Positions 1-6,621 are shown, counted from the first letter of the stretch. The stretch: DNA of 6,709 nt from an uncultured Flammeovirgaceae bacterium (GCA_937138955.1 CAKZPJ010000086.1:1-6709), one strand, 5' to 3'. Notes: generated from the sequence alone by a model not told the origin. Translations and numbers: made by a program.

Positions 1-774
1 TATTCGCTGAATTTGGTGTGTTTTTCTTTCACTAATGCTTAAGTAATGAACACTCACCGTGGAGGTTAACTCTTCGGCAACATAAACGTAGGGGGAGTTT
101 TCTAGCTGGGAGAAATGGCGCGGGCCGGCACCTGCTTCAGTAGTCATATAGGCAACTGGTGCAAGTAGCGCATTTTTATCCTTCATCTCGTAAATCTTCA
201 AATAGTCTAAGCCTAAATCAGCTGTGATAAAATAGTTGCTCTGAGGAATAGACTGAATTGAATGTACATGAGGTGCTTCCTGACGATTTGGGTTTACGCT
301 ACTTCCAGTATGTTGAATCGAGTCGGCCAACATCCCAATGGTTCCCTCTTCAATAGGAAATACTGATAATGAGCCCCCTCCGTAATGCGATACGTACAAC
401 CAGTCTTGTTCATCGTCTACCTGAACATGGCATGGACTAATTCCGTAAGATGAAATTTCGTTTAAGGGCGACAGTTCATTCGATTTTTTATCAATAGAAA
501 AAGATGATACTGAACCCCAATCGGGATGTTTTTTTGTACCGCCTCGGTTAGCAGAATAGAGGTGATTCCCGTCTGGACTTATTGTTAAAAATGAGGGGCT
601 TTCGGGAGTAATTACGGTTTGTTTTAATGAAAAAGACTGGTTTTCTCTATTAAAGGAATAGACATATATCCCTTCGCTTCCTCTGACTGAGTAGGTTCCT
701 ATATACAGAGTTTCTTGAGCGAAAGTCGTAAAATTGATTCCTAGTAGCAGAAAAAGTAAATTTAAACGGTTCAT
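1..774 (-). CDS. Exported lactonase-family beta-propeller protein (6-phosphogluconolactonase-like), C-terminus cut off by window edge
   Basis: I translated 258 codons from an ATG at 774-772 to the window edge without a stop. The first 20 residues (MNRLNLLFLL, then LGINFTTFAQ) form a signal peptide with a probable cut after Q20, typical of Bacteroidota exported proteins. The mature part opens with ETLYIGTY, the usual first strand of the seven-bladed lactonase propeller (PF10282, Pgl/YbhE type). Family landmarks follow in order: SPDGNHLYSANR (66-77), PCHVQVD (114-120), PHVHS (168-172), DLGLD (186-190) and AGPRHF (216-221). Family members are usually about 350-400 residues, so roughly 100 or more are missing. 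Cytoplasmic relatives hydrolyse 6-phosphogluconolactone. An exported copy more likely acts on another lactone or sugar derivative in the periplasm, which is inference. No ribosome binding site is seen. It is divergent from the RNA-binding protein gene. Confidence 0.88.
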   Translation of the reverse strand, partial: MNRLNLLFLLLGINFTTFAQETLYIGTYSVRGSEGIYVYSFNRENQSFSLKQTVITPESPSFLTISPDGNHLYSANRGGTKKHPDWGSVSSFSIDKKSNELSPLNEISSYGISPCHVQVDDEQDWLYVSHYGGGSLSVFPIEEGTIGMLADSIQHTGSSVNPNRQEAPHVHSIQSIPQSNYFITADLGLDYLKIYEMKDKNALLAPVAYMTTEAGAGPRHFSQLENSPYVYVAEELTSTVSVHYLSISERKTHQIQRI

Positions 775-794
775 AATAGCAGATTAGTTGTACA

Positions 795-823
795 ATAACG
801 AGTAAAATAGCATTATAACGAGT
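795..823. repeat. Pair of 9-bp direct repeats, 20 bp apart, in the divergent spacer
   Basis: ATAACGAGT occurs at 795-803 and again at 815-823, a centre-to-centre distance of 20 bp, about two helical turns. Both copies lie just upstream of the lactonase-family gene (start 774) in the 222-bp spacer 775-996. Two same-face copies would suit a regulator binding as two subunits, but chance is possible in AT-rich DNA. The spacer otherwise holds a candidate promoter and an AT-rich leader for the rightward gene. Confidence 0.35.
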
Positions 824-867
824 TTTATAAAATAAAGCGTGCGTTTTAGATAATCAATTGTGCAAAC

Positions 868-900
868 CTGAACCTTTCTAGAAAAGAAAATGTAGCTTTG
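868..900 (+). promoter_or_regulatory. Candidate Bacteroidota-type promoter for the RNA-binding protein gene
   Basis: TAGCTTTG at 893-900 matches the Bacteroidota -7 consensus TAnnTTTG exactly. The matching -33 TTG is weak: only CTG at 868-870, 22 bp upstream, is in range. Transcription would start near 905-910 and give a leader of about 90 nt that is very AT-rich towards the start codon. A similar but poorer box, TAGTTTTA, lies at 925-932. Confidence 0.35.
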
Positions 901-996
901 TCGGATAGAGTACGGTATAGCTCGTAGTTTTACTAAATTACTTGTTTTATATAATACCCTATCTTATTACTTTATTTATTATTATTTATTCTTTTT

Positions 997-1308
997 ATGA
1001 ATTTATTCGTAGCAAAATTAAGTCCTTCAACAACTAGTGAGGACTTAAACGACCTGTTCGCCGAATACGGTGAGGTCGATTCAGCCAAAGTGATTTTTGA
1101 CCGGGAGACTGGAAATTCTCGTTGCTTTGGTTTTGTTGAAATGTCAGATGATGAAGCCGCTAATCGTGCCATCTCTGAGCTTAACGAAGTTGAGTTTGAT
1201 GGTAGCGACATTGTTGTTAAGAAAGCTCGCCCTAAAGGCGAAGGTGGAGGCGGTCAGCGTCGTTCCAACTTCGGTGGTGGCGGTGGTGGATACAACAGCC
1301 GATACTAA
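997..1308 (+). CDS. Small RNA-binding protein, single RRM domain with glycine-rich tail
   Basis: The 103-residue protein is one RNA recognition motif with a short tail. RNP2 is LFVAKL (3-8) and RNP1 is RCFGFVEM (42-49), with the aromatic residues F4, F44 and F46 that stack on RNA bases. The loop DRETGNSR (35-42) before RNP1 is typical of RRMs. The tail from about 81 is glycine-rich with arginines (GGGGQRRSN, then six glycines and YNSRY), like the RNA-binding proteins of cyanobacteria and Bacteroidota, some of which are cold-induced and are thought to act as RNA chaperones. It should act on RNA in the cytoplasm; its targets cannot be told from sequence. The ATG follows an AT-rich leader with no Shine-Dalgarno sequence. 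It is a single-gene unit, divergent from the lactonase-family gene and convergent with acs. The leftward reading of 972-1211 is an antisense shadow. Confidence 0.95.
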   Translation: MNLFVAKLSPSTTSEDLNDLFAEYGEVDSAKVIFDRETGNSRCFGFVEMSDDEAANRAISELNEVEFDGSDIVVKKARPKGEGGGGQRRSNFGGGGGGYNSRY

Positions 1309-1334
1309 GATATTTTAGAAATATTGTATCAATT

Positions 1335-1372
1335 AAGAAGGGCAACCATTATGGTTGCCCTTCTTTTTTTTT
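1335..1372 (+). terminator. Strong intrinsic terminator of the RRM protein gene, between convergent genes
   Basis: The arms 1335-1349 and 1351-1365 are perfect inverted complements (AAGAAGGGCAACCAT and its complement); in RNA the innermost bases would open as a small loop. The right arm runs into a T tract (1364-1372) interrupted by no other base. It begins 26 bases after the RRM stop codon. Read leftward the same hairpin lies just past the acs stop, but only a poor T-rich stretch follows, so it would be a weaker terminator for acs. Confidence 0.92.
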
Positions 1373-3269
1373 AAAGTGCCTGTCCTCCCATAATCTCGTC
1401 TACAACTTCCGGATTCAGTAACGTAGAAGTGTCCCCCAAATTACTAGTATCTCCTTGCGCGATTTTGCGAAGAATACGGCGCATAATTTTACCGGAGCGT
1501 GTTTTAGGTAATCCGGGCACTAACTGAATTTTATCGGGCTTAGCAATGGGTCCGATAATTTGGCTCACTGTCTGTCGAATTTCATTCGCTAAGTTTTCTT
1601 CCGAACGATCCGTTAAATCGCAAATCACATAGGCGTAAATTCCTTGCCCCTTAATATCGTGCGGATAACCTACTACAGCGGATTCTACTACTTTCGGATG
1701 TTCATTGATAGCATTTTCTACTTCAGCAGTACCCATACGGTGCCCCGAAACATTAATCACATCATCTACCCGACCCAAAATTCGGTAGTAGCCGTCTTCA
1801 TCCCGTTTCACCCCGTCACCAGTAAAGTATAGCCCCTTGTAGGTTGAAAAATAGGTTTGTCGACAACGCTCATGGTCGCCGTAGGTAGTTCGCAGCATGG
1901 ATGGCCAGGGGAATTTAATACATAAATTTCCTTGAACACTGTTGCCTTTCATCTCCTTACCATCAGCATCTACAATGATTGGCTGCACTCCCGGCAGAGG
2001 AAGCGTTGCATAACCTGGCTTAGTAGGAGTAACTCCCGGAATAGGCGATACCAGGATTCCTCCGGTTTCAGTTTGCCACCAGGTGTCTACAATGGGGCAT
2101 TGACCTTTTCCCACATGATCGTGGTACCAGTGCCAAGCTTCTTCGTTGATAGGTTCTCCTACCGAACCAATTACTTTTAGTGATTCTAAAGAGTGACCCT
2201 CCAATGGTTCCAGCCCATAAGCCTGCAAGGCTCGAATAGCTGTAGGTGCGGTATAAAACTGTTTTACTTGATACTTATCAACTACTGACCAGAAACGACC
2301 GGCATCCGGATAGGTAGGTACCCCTTCAAACATTAATGTAGTGGCTCCGGCTAATAATGGGCCATACACAATATAAGAGTGACCGGTAATCCAGCCGATA
2401 TCGGCAGTGCACCAGTAGACATCACCCCGAGTGTATTGGAAAACGTTTTCAAAGGTATAGTGAGTGTAGACCATATAGCCACCACAGGTATGCACTACGC
2501 CTTTGGGTTTGCCGGTTGACCCCGAAGTATACAGAATGAAAAGCATATCTTCCGAATCCATTTCTTCGGCTTTATTATCTACTGACACCCCTTCAATAGC
2601 CTCGTGCCACCAAAGGTCGCGGCCGTCTTTCATCGTAACTTCTGTTTCAGTACGCTTTAGTACGATAACCCGCTCAATGGTGCTCGTATTTTCCAGCGCT
2701 TCATCTACTACCGCTTTTACCGGAATAGTTTTCTTTCCTCGGAAGTTACCATCGGAGGTAAGCACTACTTTCGCTTCACAATCATTAATCCGATCGGACA
2801 ATGAGTTAGCCGAGAATCCGGCGAATACAACAGAATGAACGGCTCCTACTCGGGCACAGGCTAGCATAGCCACCGCAGATTCAGGAACCATTGGCATATA
2901 GATAATGACTCGATCGCCTTTTTCTACTCCTTGGGCCTTTAAAACGTTAGCAAACTGACAAACCTGTTCGTAAAGCTGTCGATAGGTGATTATTCTGTTC
3001 TCTTCGTCTGGGTTATTAGGTTCCCAAATGATTGCCGGATGATCACCTTGGGTGTATAGATAACGCTCCAAAATGTTTTCGGTGATGTTCAGCTTTCCAT
3101 TGATAAACCATTTGATACTAGGTTCCTCAAAATTCCATTCTACCACTTCATCCCAACCCTTCCGCCAATGGAAGGACTCCCCAATGCGAGCCCAGAACTG
3201 CTCGGGTTGTTGCACACTCTTTTGATACTCGTGGATGTAGCCTCCTAAGGTTTGTATTTTGTTGCTCAT
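1371..3269 (-). CDS. acs: Acetyl-CoA synthetase (AMP-forming acetate-CoA ligase)
   Basis: This cytoplasmic enzyme activates acetate with ATP to acetyl-AMP, then moves the acetyl group to CoA. The 632 residues are close to the usual 630-655 and look intact. The N-terminal Acs domain ([19 protein letters not shown], about 24-42) precedes the adenylating core. Visible motifs are the phosphate loop [11 protein letters not shown] (247-257), WWQTETGG (397-404) whose second Trp narrows the acid pocket to acetate in known Acs enzymes, YFTGD (481-485), the hinge and CoA-side segment [13 protein letters not shown] (499-511), and [11 protein letters not shown] (588-598). K594 is the catalytic lysine that is switched off by reversible acetylation in Acs enzymes; its presence suggests the same control. 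The start ATG follows an AT-rich leader without a ribosome site. It lies 119 bp after the symporter gene, in the same direction, which fits import and then activation of acetate. The TAA stop overlaps the T tract of the convergent terminator. Confidence 0.98.
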   Translation of the reverse strand: MSNKIQTLGGYIHEYQKSVQQPEQFWARIGESFHWRKGWDEVVEWNFEEPSIKWFINGKLNITENILERYLYTQGDHPAIIWEPNNPDEENRIITYRQLYEQVCQFANVLKAQGVEKGDRVIIYMPMVPESAVAMLACARVGAVHSVVFAGFSANSLSDRINDCEAKVVLTSDGNFRGKKTIPVKAVVDEALENTSTIERVIVLKRTETEVTMKDGRDLWWHEAIEGVSVDNKAEEMDSEDMLFILYTSGSTGKPKGVVHTCGGYMVYTHYTFENVFQYTRGDVYWCTADIGWITGHSYIVYGPLLAGATTLMFEGVPTYPDAGRFWSVVDKYQVKQFYTAPTAIRALQAYGLEPLEGHSLESLKVIGSVGEPINEEAWHWYHDHVGKGQCPIVDTWWQTETGGILVSPIPGVTPTKPGYATLPLPGVQPIIVDADGKEMKGNSVQGNLCIKFPWPSMLRTTYGDHERCRQTYFSTYKGLYFTGDGVKRDEDGYYRILGRVDDVINVSGHRMGTAEVENAINEHPKVVESAVVGYPHDIKGQGIYAYVICDLTDRSEENLANEIRQTVSQIIGPIAKPDKIQLVPGLPKTRSGKIMRRILRKIAQGDTSNLGDTSTLLNPEVVDEIMGGQAL

Positions 3270-3345
3270 ACTATATATATAGGTTGTCGGTTTAAAAAAT
3301 CTTACTGACTTAATATTACCAAATTCTAATGATTAATATCGAGTG

Positions 3346-3393
3346 ATTGATAAATAGTGAGTAATGAATAATGAAATCTCATCACTTATCAAT
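3346..3393. repeat. Imperfect inverted repeat in the symporter-acs spacer
   Basis: ATTGATAA (3346-3353) is complementary to TTATCAAT (3386-3393), and nearby AGTGA and TCACT-like bases extend the pairing imperfectly. The right arm contains the symporter stop codon (3389-3391). The enclosed DNA carries ATAATGAAAT (3368-3377), a word also present in the spacer upstream of the symporter. The rest of the 119-bp spacer up to 3270 is AT-rich and shows no clear promoter or T-tailed terminator. Confidence 0.45.
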
Positions 3394-5080
3394 GCGCGGT
3401 GGCACTGCCAGCACCTCGGGGGTAACGAATGTCTTCGACCATTTCCTGTACTTCTGCTGGTGGCGGGTCAGTTAAATGGCACACTACAAGTGATACCACA
3501 AAATTAACCAGCATAGCTACAAACCCAAACCCTTCGGGTGAGATACCCAACCACCAATCGTCAGCGGATCCGCCTCCTAATAAACCAAACTTAAACTTCA
3601 GAATATATAGTATCATAATCAGCAGCCCAATTACCATTCCGCTGATGGCTCCTGCTTGGTTCATCCGTTTGTAGAAGATACCCATAATGATTGCTGGAAA
3701 AAAAGAGGCTGCCGCTAACCCAAATGCTAAAGCAACCACGGCAGCCACAAAATCGGGTGGATTAATACCAAAATAACCTGCAATGATTACCGCTACTGCT
3801 GCAGCACCGCGAGCCGCCCATAGCTCTCCTGCATCGGAAATATCAGGCTTTAATTGCTTCTTGATCAGATCGTGAGCAATAGAAGTAGAGATAACCAATA
3901 AAAGTCCGGCAGCGGTGGAAAGAGCCGCGGCTAATCCACCGGCAGCCACCAAAGCAATCACCCAGTTGGGTAAGCGAGCAATCTCAGGATTAGCCAAAAC
4001 CATGATGTCCCGGTCAGCGATAAACTCATTTTGTTCGGTATCTGCCACATACTGCACCCGCCCATCTTGATTTTTGTCTTCAATGGTAATGAGTCCAGTC
4101 GCTTGCCAGTTAGTAACCCAAGTAGGTAGGTCATTCATTGAAACCCCCGAAACTGAGTTAATCATATTTGTACGAGCAAAGGCTGAAATTGCTGGTGCAG
4201 TGGTATAGAGTATCGCAATAAATACTAGCGCGTAACCGGCTGACAGTCGCGCATCGCGAACACGAGGAACGGTGAAGAAGCGTACAATAACGTGAGGTAA
4301 TCCTGCTGTACCAATCATCAGTGCCCCAGTAATGCAAAATACATCCATCACCGACTTACTCCCTTTGGTATAAGCCGCAAAACCTAACTCCTGATTCAAA
4401 CCATCTAGTTTATCGAGTAGATAAGTATCGGTTCCGGCGATGGTCGAGCCAAAGCCTATTTGAGGGAATACTTCCCCGGTGAGTTCAATAGAAATGAAGA
4501 TGGCTGGAACCATGAAGGCGAAAATGAGTACACAATACTGGGCTACTTGCGTGTAAGTAATGCCTTTCATTCCGCCTAGCACCGCATAAAAAAACACAAT
4601 AGCCATCCCGATTACTACGCCCCAGTTAATGTCCACTTCCAAAAAGCGAGAAAACACTACTCCCACGCCCCGCATTTGTCCAGCAACGTAGGTAAAAGAT
4701 ACAAATAGTGCACACACTACTGCTACGGTACGAGCCAAATTGGAGTAGTAGCGATCACCGATAAAGTCAGGAACGGTAAACTTGCCAAATTTTCGTAGAT
4801 AAGGAGCTAGCAATAAGGCTAGTAATACATATCCTCCAGTCCAGCCCATTAAATAAACGGCACCATCGTATCCCATAAAGGAAATCAGCCCCGCCATTGA
4901 GATAAATGAGGCCGCCGACATCCAATCGGCGGCGGTGGCCAGACCGTTAGCTAACGGGGAAACTCCCCCTCCGGCTACGTAAAAGTCTTTGGTAGAACTC
5001 GCTCGCGACCAGATCGCGATACCGATATATAAAGCAAAAGTGATTCCGACCAAAATATAGGTCCAGGTTTGTACATCCAT
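3389..5080 (-). CDS. Sodium/solute symporter, VC_2705-type large subunit, probable acetate or short monocarboxylate importer
   Basis: I chose the ATG at 5080-5078 (MDVQTWTYILVG, 563 residues). An upstream in-frame ATG at 5116 would add twelve residues (MLLVHYQLQTKL) that are polar, precede the first membrane helix and come from repeat-like spacer DNA. About 13 hydrophobic helices are visible, the first at 5-25 and the last near 516-536, as in the SSS family. Supporting segments are STKDFYVAGGGVSPLANGLA near 29-48, ADWMSAASFISMAG near 51-64, FVSFTYVAGQMRGVG near 126-140 and GTAGLPHVIVRFFTVPR near 257-273. An external loop (about 306-370) contains DKNQDGRVQY (335-344), resembling a calcium-binding loop. 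Members of this subfamily almost always pair with a small DUF4212 protein, and that gene lies 87 bp upstream here. With acs downstream, acetate or a similar acid is the likely sodium-coupled cargo; this is inference from context. Distant relatives include ActP. Confidence 0.93.
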   Translation of the reverse strand: MDVQTWTYILVGITFALYIGIAIWSRASSTKDFYVAGGGVSPLANGLATAADWMSAASFISMAGLISFMGYDGAVYLMGWTGGYVLLALLLAPYLRKFGKFTVPDFIGDRYYSNLARTVAVVCALFVSFTYVAGQMRGVGVVFSRFLEVDINWGVVIGMAIVFFYAVLGGMKGITYTQVAQYCVLIFAFMVPAIFISIELTGEVFPQIGFGSTIAGTDTYLLDKLDGLNQELGFAAYTKGSKSVMDVFCITGALMIGTAGLPHVIVRFFTVPRVRDARLSAGYALVFIAILYTTAPAISAFARTNMINSVSGVSMNDLPTWVTNWQATGLITIEDKNQDGRVQYVADTEQNEFIADRDIMVLANPEIARLPNWVIALVAAGGLAAALSTAAGLLLVISTSIAHDLIKKQLKPDISDAGELWAARGAAAVAVIIAGYFGINPPDFVAAVVALAFGLAAASFFPAIIMGIFYKRMNQAGAISGMVIGLLIMILYILKFKFGLLGGGSADDWWLGISPEGFGFVAMLVNFVVSLVVCHLTDPPPAEVQEMVEDIRYPRGAGSATAH

Positions 5081-5114
5081 AAGTTTAGTTTGAAGTTGGT
5101 AGTGGACAAGTAAC

Positions 5115-5161
5115 AATTGATAATGAAATTACTATCCGCTTTCCACTGTCAATTATCGATT
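5115..5161. repeat. Inverted repeat in the spacer between the small subunit and the symporter
   Basis: AATTGATAAT (5115-5124) and ATTATCGATT (5152-5161) pair over ten positions with one mismatch (a U-G wobble if read rightward). AGTGGA (5101-5106) and TCCACT (5142-5147) form a second, overlapping pair. The word ATAATGAAAT (5120-5129) recurs in the symporter-acs spacer at 3368-3377. It lies inside a probable transcript, so it could fold in mRNA and tune expression of the large subunit relative to the small one, or be a remnant of a dispersed repeat. Confidence 0.5.
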
Positions 5162-5167
5162 AAGAAG

Positions 5168-5419
5168 CTATTTTTCGTCTACATCAAATTCTTTGTCCAA
5201 CTTATTCATGAGCCAGACATAGACGAAGATCAGAATAACGAAAACATAGATAGACCCTTGTTGGGCAAACCAGAAGCCTAATTTAAATCCTCCGAGCTGA
5301 ATGGAGTTTAGTGTATCAGCGAATAAAATGCCAAAACCATAGGATACGATAAACCAGATACTGAGTAAAATTAATAGATACCGGACATTGCGCTTCCAGT
5401 AGTTTTGAAGATTAGTCAT
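5168..5419 (-). CDS. DUF4212-type small subunit of a sodium/solute symporter
   Basis: The 83-residue membrane protein has two hydrophobic helices (about 13-34 and 55-71), a short charged N-terminus with NYWKRNVRYLL (6-16), and an acidic C-terminal end (LDKEFDVDEK). The segment GFKLGFWFAQQGSIYVFVIL (44-63) is the hallmark of the family described as the putative solute:sodium symporter small subunit (TIGR03647, DUF4212). Known members sit directly upstream of a VC_2705-type symporter and are sometimes fused to it, exactly the order seen here. Its role is presumed to be assembly or activity of the transporter in the inner membrane; the mechanism is not established. The length is normal for the family. 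No Shine-Dalgarno sequence precedes the ATG. It is probably the first gene of the transporter-acs transcription unit. Confidence 0.93.
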   Translation of the reverse strand: MTNLQNYWKRNVRYLLILLSIWFIVSYGFGILFADTLNSIQLGGFKLGFWFAQQGSIYVFVILIFVYVWLMNKLDKEFDVDEK

Positions 5420-5683
5420 AAGAATTAGGTAGTTGAGCGCAAAAAGTACGGATTATTCGCAAGAAAATGGCTATCGCTGCATAATTCTATTTGAAAAGAT
5501 GAAATGAGAGATGTGGAATATGAAATCTGAAATGAGGGATGTGAAATATGAAAAGGGGGGGATAATGGGCAATGTACAGTGAGCTATCCTTAAAATTTAA
5601 TACCCCAACGATAGATAGCCATCTAGCAACTCGTTCGGAAAAAAATTTAGCCATATAACCTTAAAACGAATCAATACTTCCTT
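5420..5683. other. 264-bp spacer between usp and the DUF4212 gene
   Basis: No convincing open reading frame or RNA gene is seen. It should hold the promoter of the transporter-acs genes, read leftward, but the best box, TACTTTTTG on the minus strand (5448-5440), is one base too long for the TAnnTTTG consensus and has no good partner. A seven-G run lies at 5555-5561, next to a degenerate tandem repeat. I see no hairpin with a T tail after usp, so read-through from usp is possible. Confidence 0.55.
5501..5549. repeat. Degenerate tandem repeat, two 21-bp copies with a 28-bp period
   Basis: The copies at 5501-5521 and 5529-5549 agree at 19 of 21 positions (GAAATGAGAGATGTGGAATAT against GAAATGAGGGATGTGAAATAT, differing at positions 9 and 16). 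Both are followed by GAAA. The plus strand is strongly purine-rich. It may be a remnant of a short dispersed repeat or slippage-prone DNA; no function is evident. Confidence 0.7.
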
Positions 5684-6520
5684 CTAATCATGAACAAGCA
5701 GTAACGGTATATGGGTATGAAATAGCATGTGTCGGGTCTTACTGGCTCGGAAAAGTTGAGCGAAAAAGTTGTGCTGCTGCGGAATCATCGTGAGGATATC
5801 CACTTCATTTTGATCTAAGTACTTTTGTATTCCTTCGTTTACATTATCATAAGCCACAATATGCAAATGGTGTGGAATGTCTTCTAAGAAATTCTCCAGT
5901 GCTGTTTGAAATTGAATCTGTCCTGGGGTAAATTCTTTTCCGTGCGAATGAATATAGAGCACATCGAGTTCAGCATCGAAGAGTCGAACTAATTCTTTCA
6001 CTTGATCCAATGTAGTAAGCGAAGAATGCTTGTTCATTGTAGTAGTAAGTAAAAACTTTTTGGGTACTGTGAACTGCACATTGCTAGGAATAGCCAGTAA
6101 CGGACAGGGTGCTTTCTCCGCCACATCTGATGTGACACTACCCAGCCACTCCAGCAGTCCTCCTGCGTGCCGGGTACCCATAATAATAAGGTCTACTTGC
6201 TTTTCTTCAGCTACTCTGCGAATAACTTCCGAAGCGGGACCAAGTACAGTAATGCATTCGTAATCAACAGTGGGTGAGGGGAGAAAGTCATGCTGAAGCT
6301 GCCCCATTTTTTTATCAGCTTCTAATTTCAACTCGCTCATATTTACCGCTTCGTAGTATCCGGCAGGATACGCTGCTGAAGAAGCACTCGGAATACGGCA
6401 AGCGTGTAAAATATATAACTTAACCTTGACTGCTTCGGCTAGTTTTAGAGCGTAAACCAAAGCATTATCAGCAGTATTTGAAAAATCGGTAGTAAATAAT
6501 ATAGATTGTATCGGTTTCAT
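5684..6520 (-). CDS. Two-domain universal stress protein (UspA family)
   Basis: The 278-residue protein is two UspA domains in tandem, a form common in Bacteroidota. Domain 1 (about 1-147) starts with KPIQSILFTTDFSNTADNAL, where D12 and S14 lie at the usual nucleotide-binding end of strand 1. It carries VDLIIMGTRHAGGLLEWLGS (109-128), a variant of the ATP-binding motif G-2x-G-9x-G-S/T with H118 in place of the second glycine and one residue fewer in the spacer. Domain 2 (about 153-278) keeps the fold pattern (KFLLTTTM at 155-162, ELDVLYIHSH at 184-193, IPLLLVHD at 271-278) but shows IPQQHNFFAQLF where the glycine motif would be, so it probably does not bind ATP in the usual way. Such proteins act in the cytoplasm in stress or energy sensing; the partner is unknown. 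It is upstream of, and in the same direction as, the transporter-acs genes. No ribosome site precedes the ATG. Confidence 0.93.
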   Translation of the reverse strand: MKPIQSILFTTDFSNTADNALVYALKLAEAVKVKLYILHACRIPSASSAAYPAGYYEAVNMSELKLEADKKMGQLQHDFLPSPTVDYECITVLGPASEVIRRVAEEKQVDLIIMGTRHAGGLLEWLGSVTSDVAEKAPCPLLAIPSNVQFTVPKKFLLTTTMNKHSSLTTLDQVKELVRLFDAELDVLYIHSHGKEFTPGQIQFQTALENFLEDIPHHLHIVAYDNVNEGIQKYLDQNEVDILTMIPQQHNFFAQLFRASKTRHMLFHTHIPLLLVHD

Positions 6521-6533
6521 GGCTATGAGCGTT

Positions 6534-6554
6534 TAGTTACTCATAAAGTAACTA
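6534..6554 (-). promoter_or_regulatory. Small hairpin just upstream of the usp start
   Basis: TAGTTAC (6534-6540) and GTAACTA (6548-6554) are perfect complements around a 7-base loop, ending 13 bases before the usp start codon. In the leader mRNA it could limit or time translation, or the DNA could be an operator. A 7-bp stem this AT-rich may also be chance. Confidence 0.35.
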
Positions 6555-6582
6555 TCCTCTCGCTACGTCTCCATGACATAAA

Positions 6583-6598
6583 TCAGTTTATAAACTGA
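6583..6598. promoter_or_regulatory. Perfect 16-bp palindrome upstream of usp, candidate operator
   Basis: TCAGTTTATAAACTGA is fully self-complementary, centred 70 bases upstream of the usp start codon. Size and position suit a homodimeric regulator at the usp promoter. No spacer exists between the arms, so it is a poor hairpin, which favours a protein-binding site over an RNA element. It does not match the FNR or CRP consensus. No clear -7 box is seen nearby. Confidence 0.4.
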
Positions 6599-6621
6599 CT
6601 TTACAGCCCATTTATACTCTC

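Noticed and set aside
972..1211. Open reading frame of 79 codons on the minus strand over the RRM gene
   Set aside because: It is antisense to a clear RRM domain, and its translation is a serine-rich low-complexity shadow.
2503..2838. Open reading frame of 111 codons on the plus strand inside acs
   Set aside because: Antisense shadow of a strongly conserved enzyme gene; its serine-rich translation resembles no protein family and no start signals are seen.
3320..3329. Minus-strand TAGAATTTG as an internal promoter for acs
   Set aside because: The spacing inside the box is one base off the consensus and no upstream -33 element is visible.
5440..5448. Minus-strand TACTTTTTG as the promoter of the DUF4212-symporter-acs genes
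   Set aside because: It has one base too many for TAnnTTTG and no TTG at the right distance, so it was not listed as a promoter.
5612..5625. Hairpin TAGAT-AGCC-ATCTA as terminator of usp
   Set aside because: Only a 5-bp AT-rich stem, with no T tract following it in the leftward direction.
6030..6263. Open reading frame of 77 codons on the plus strand inside usp
   Set aside because: Antisense shadow within the first Usp domain, with no recognisable motif.
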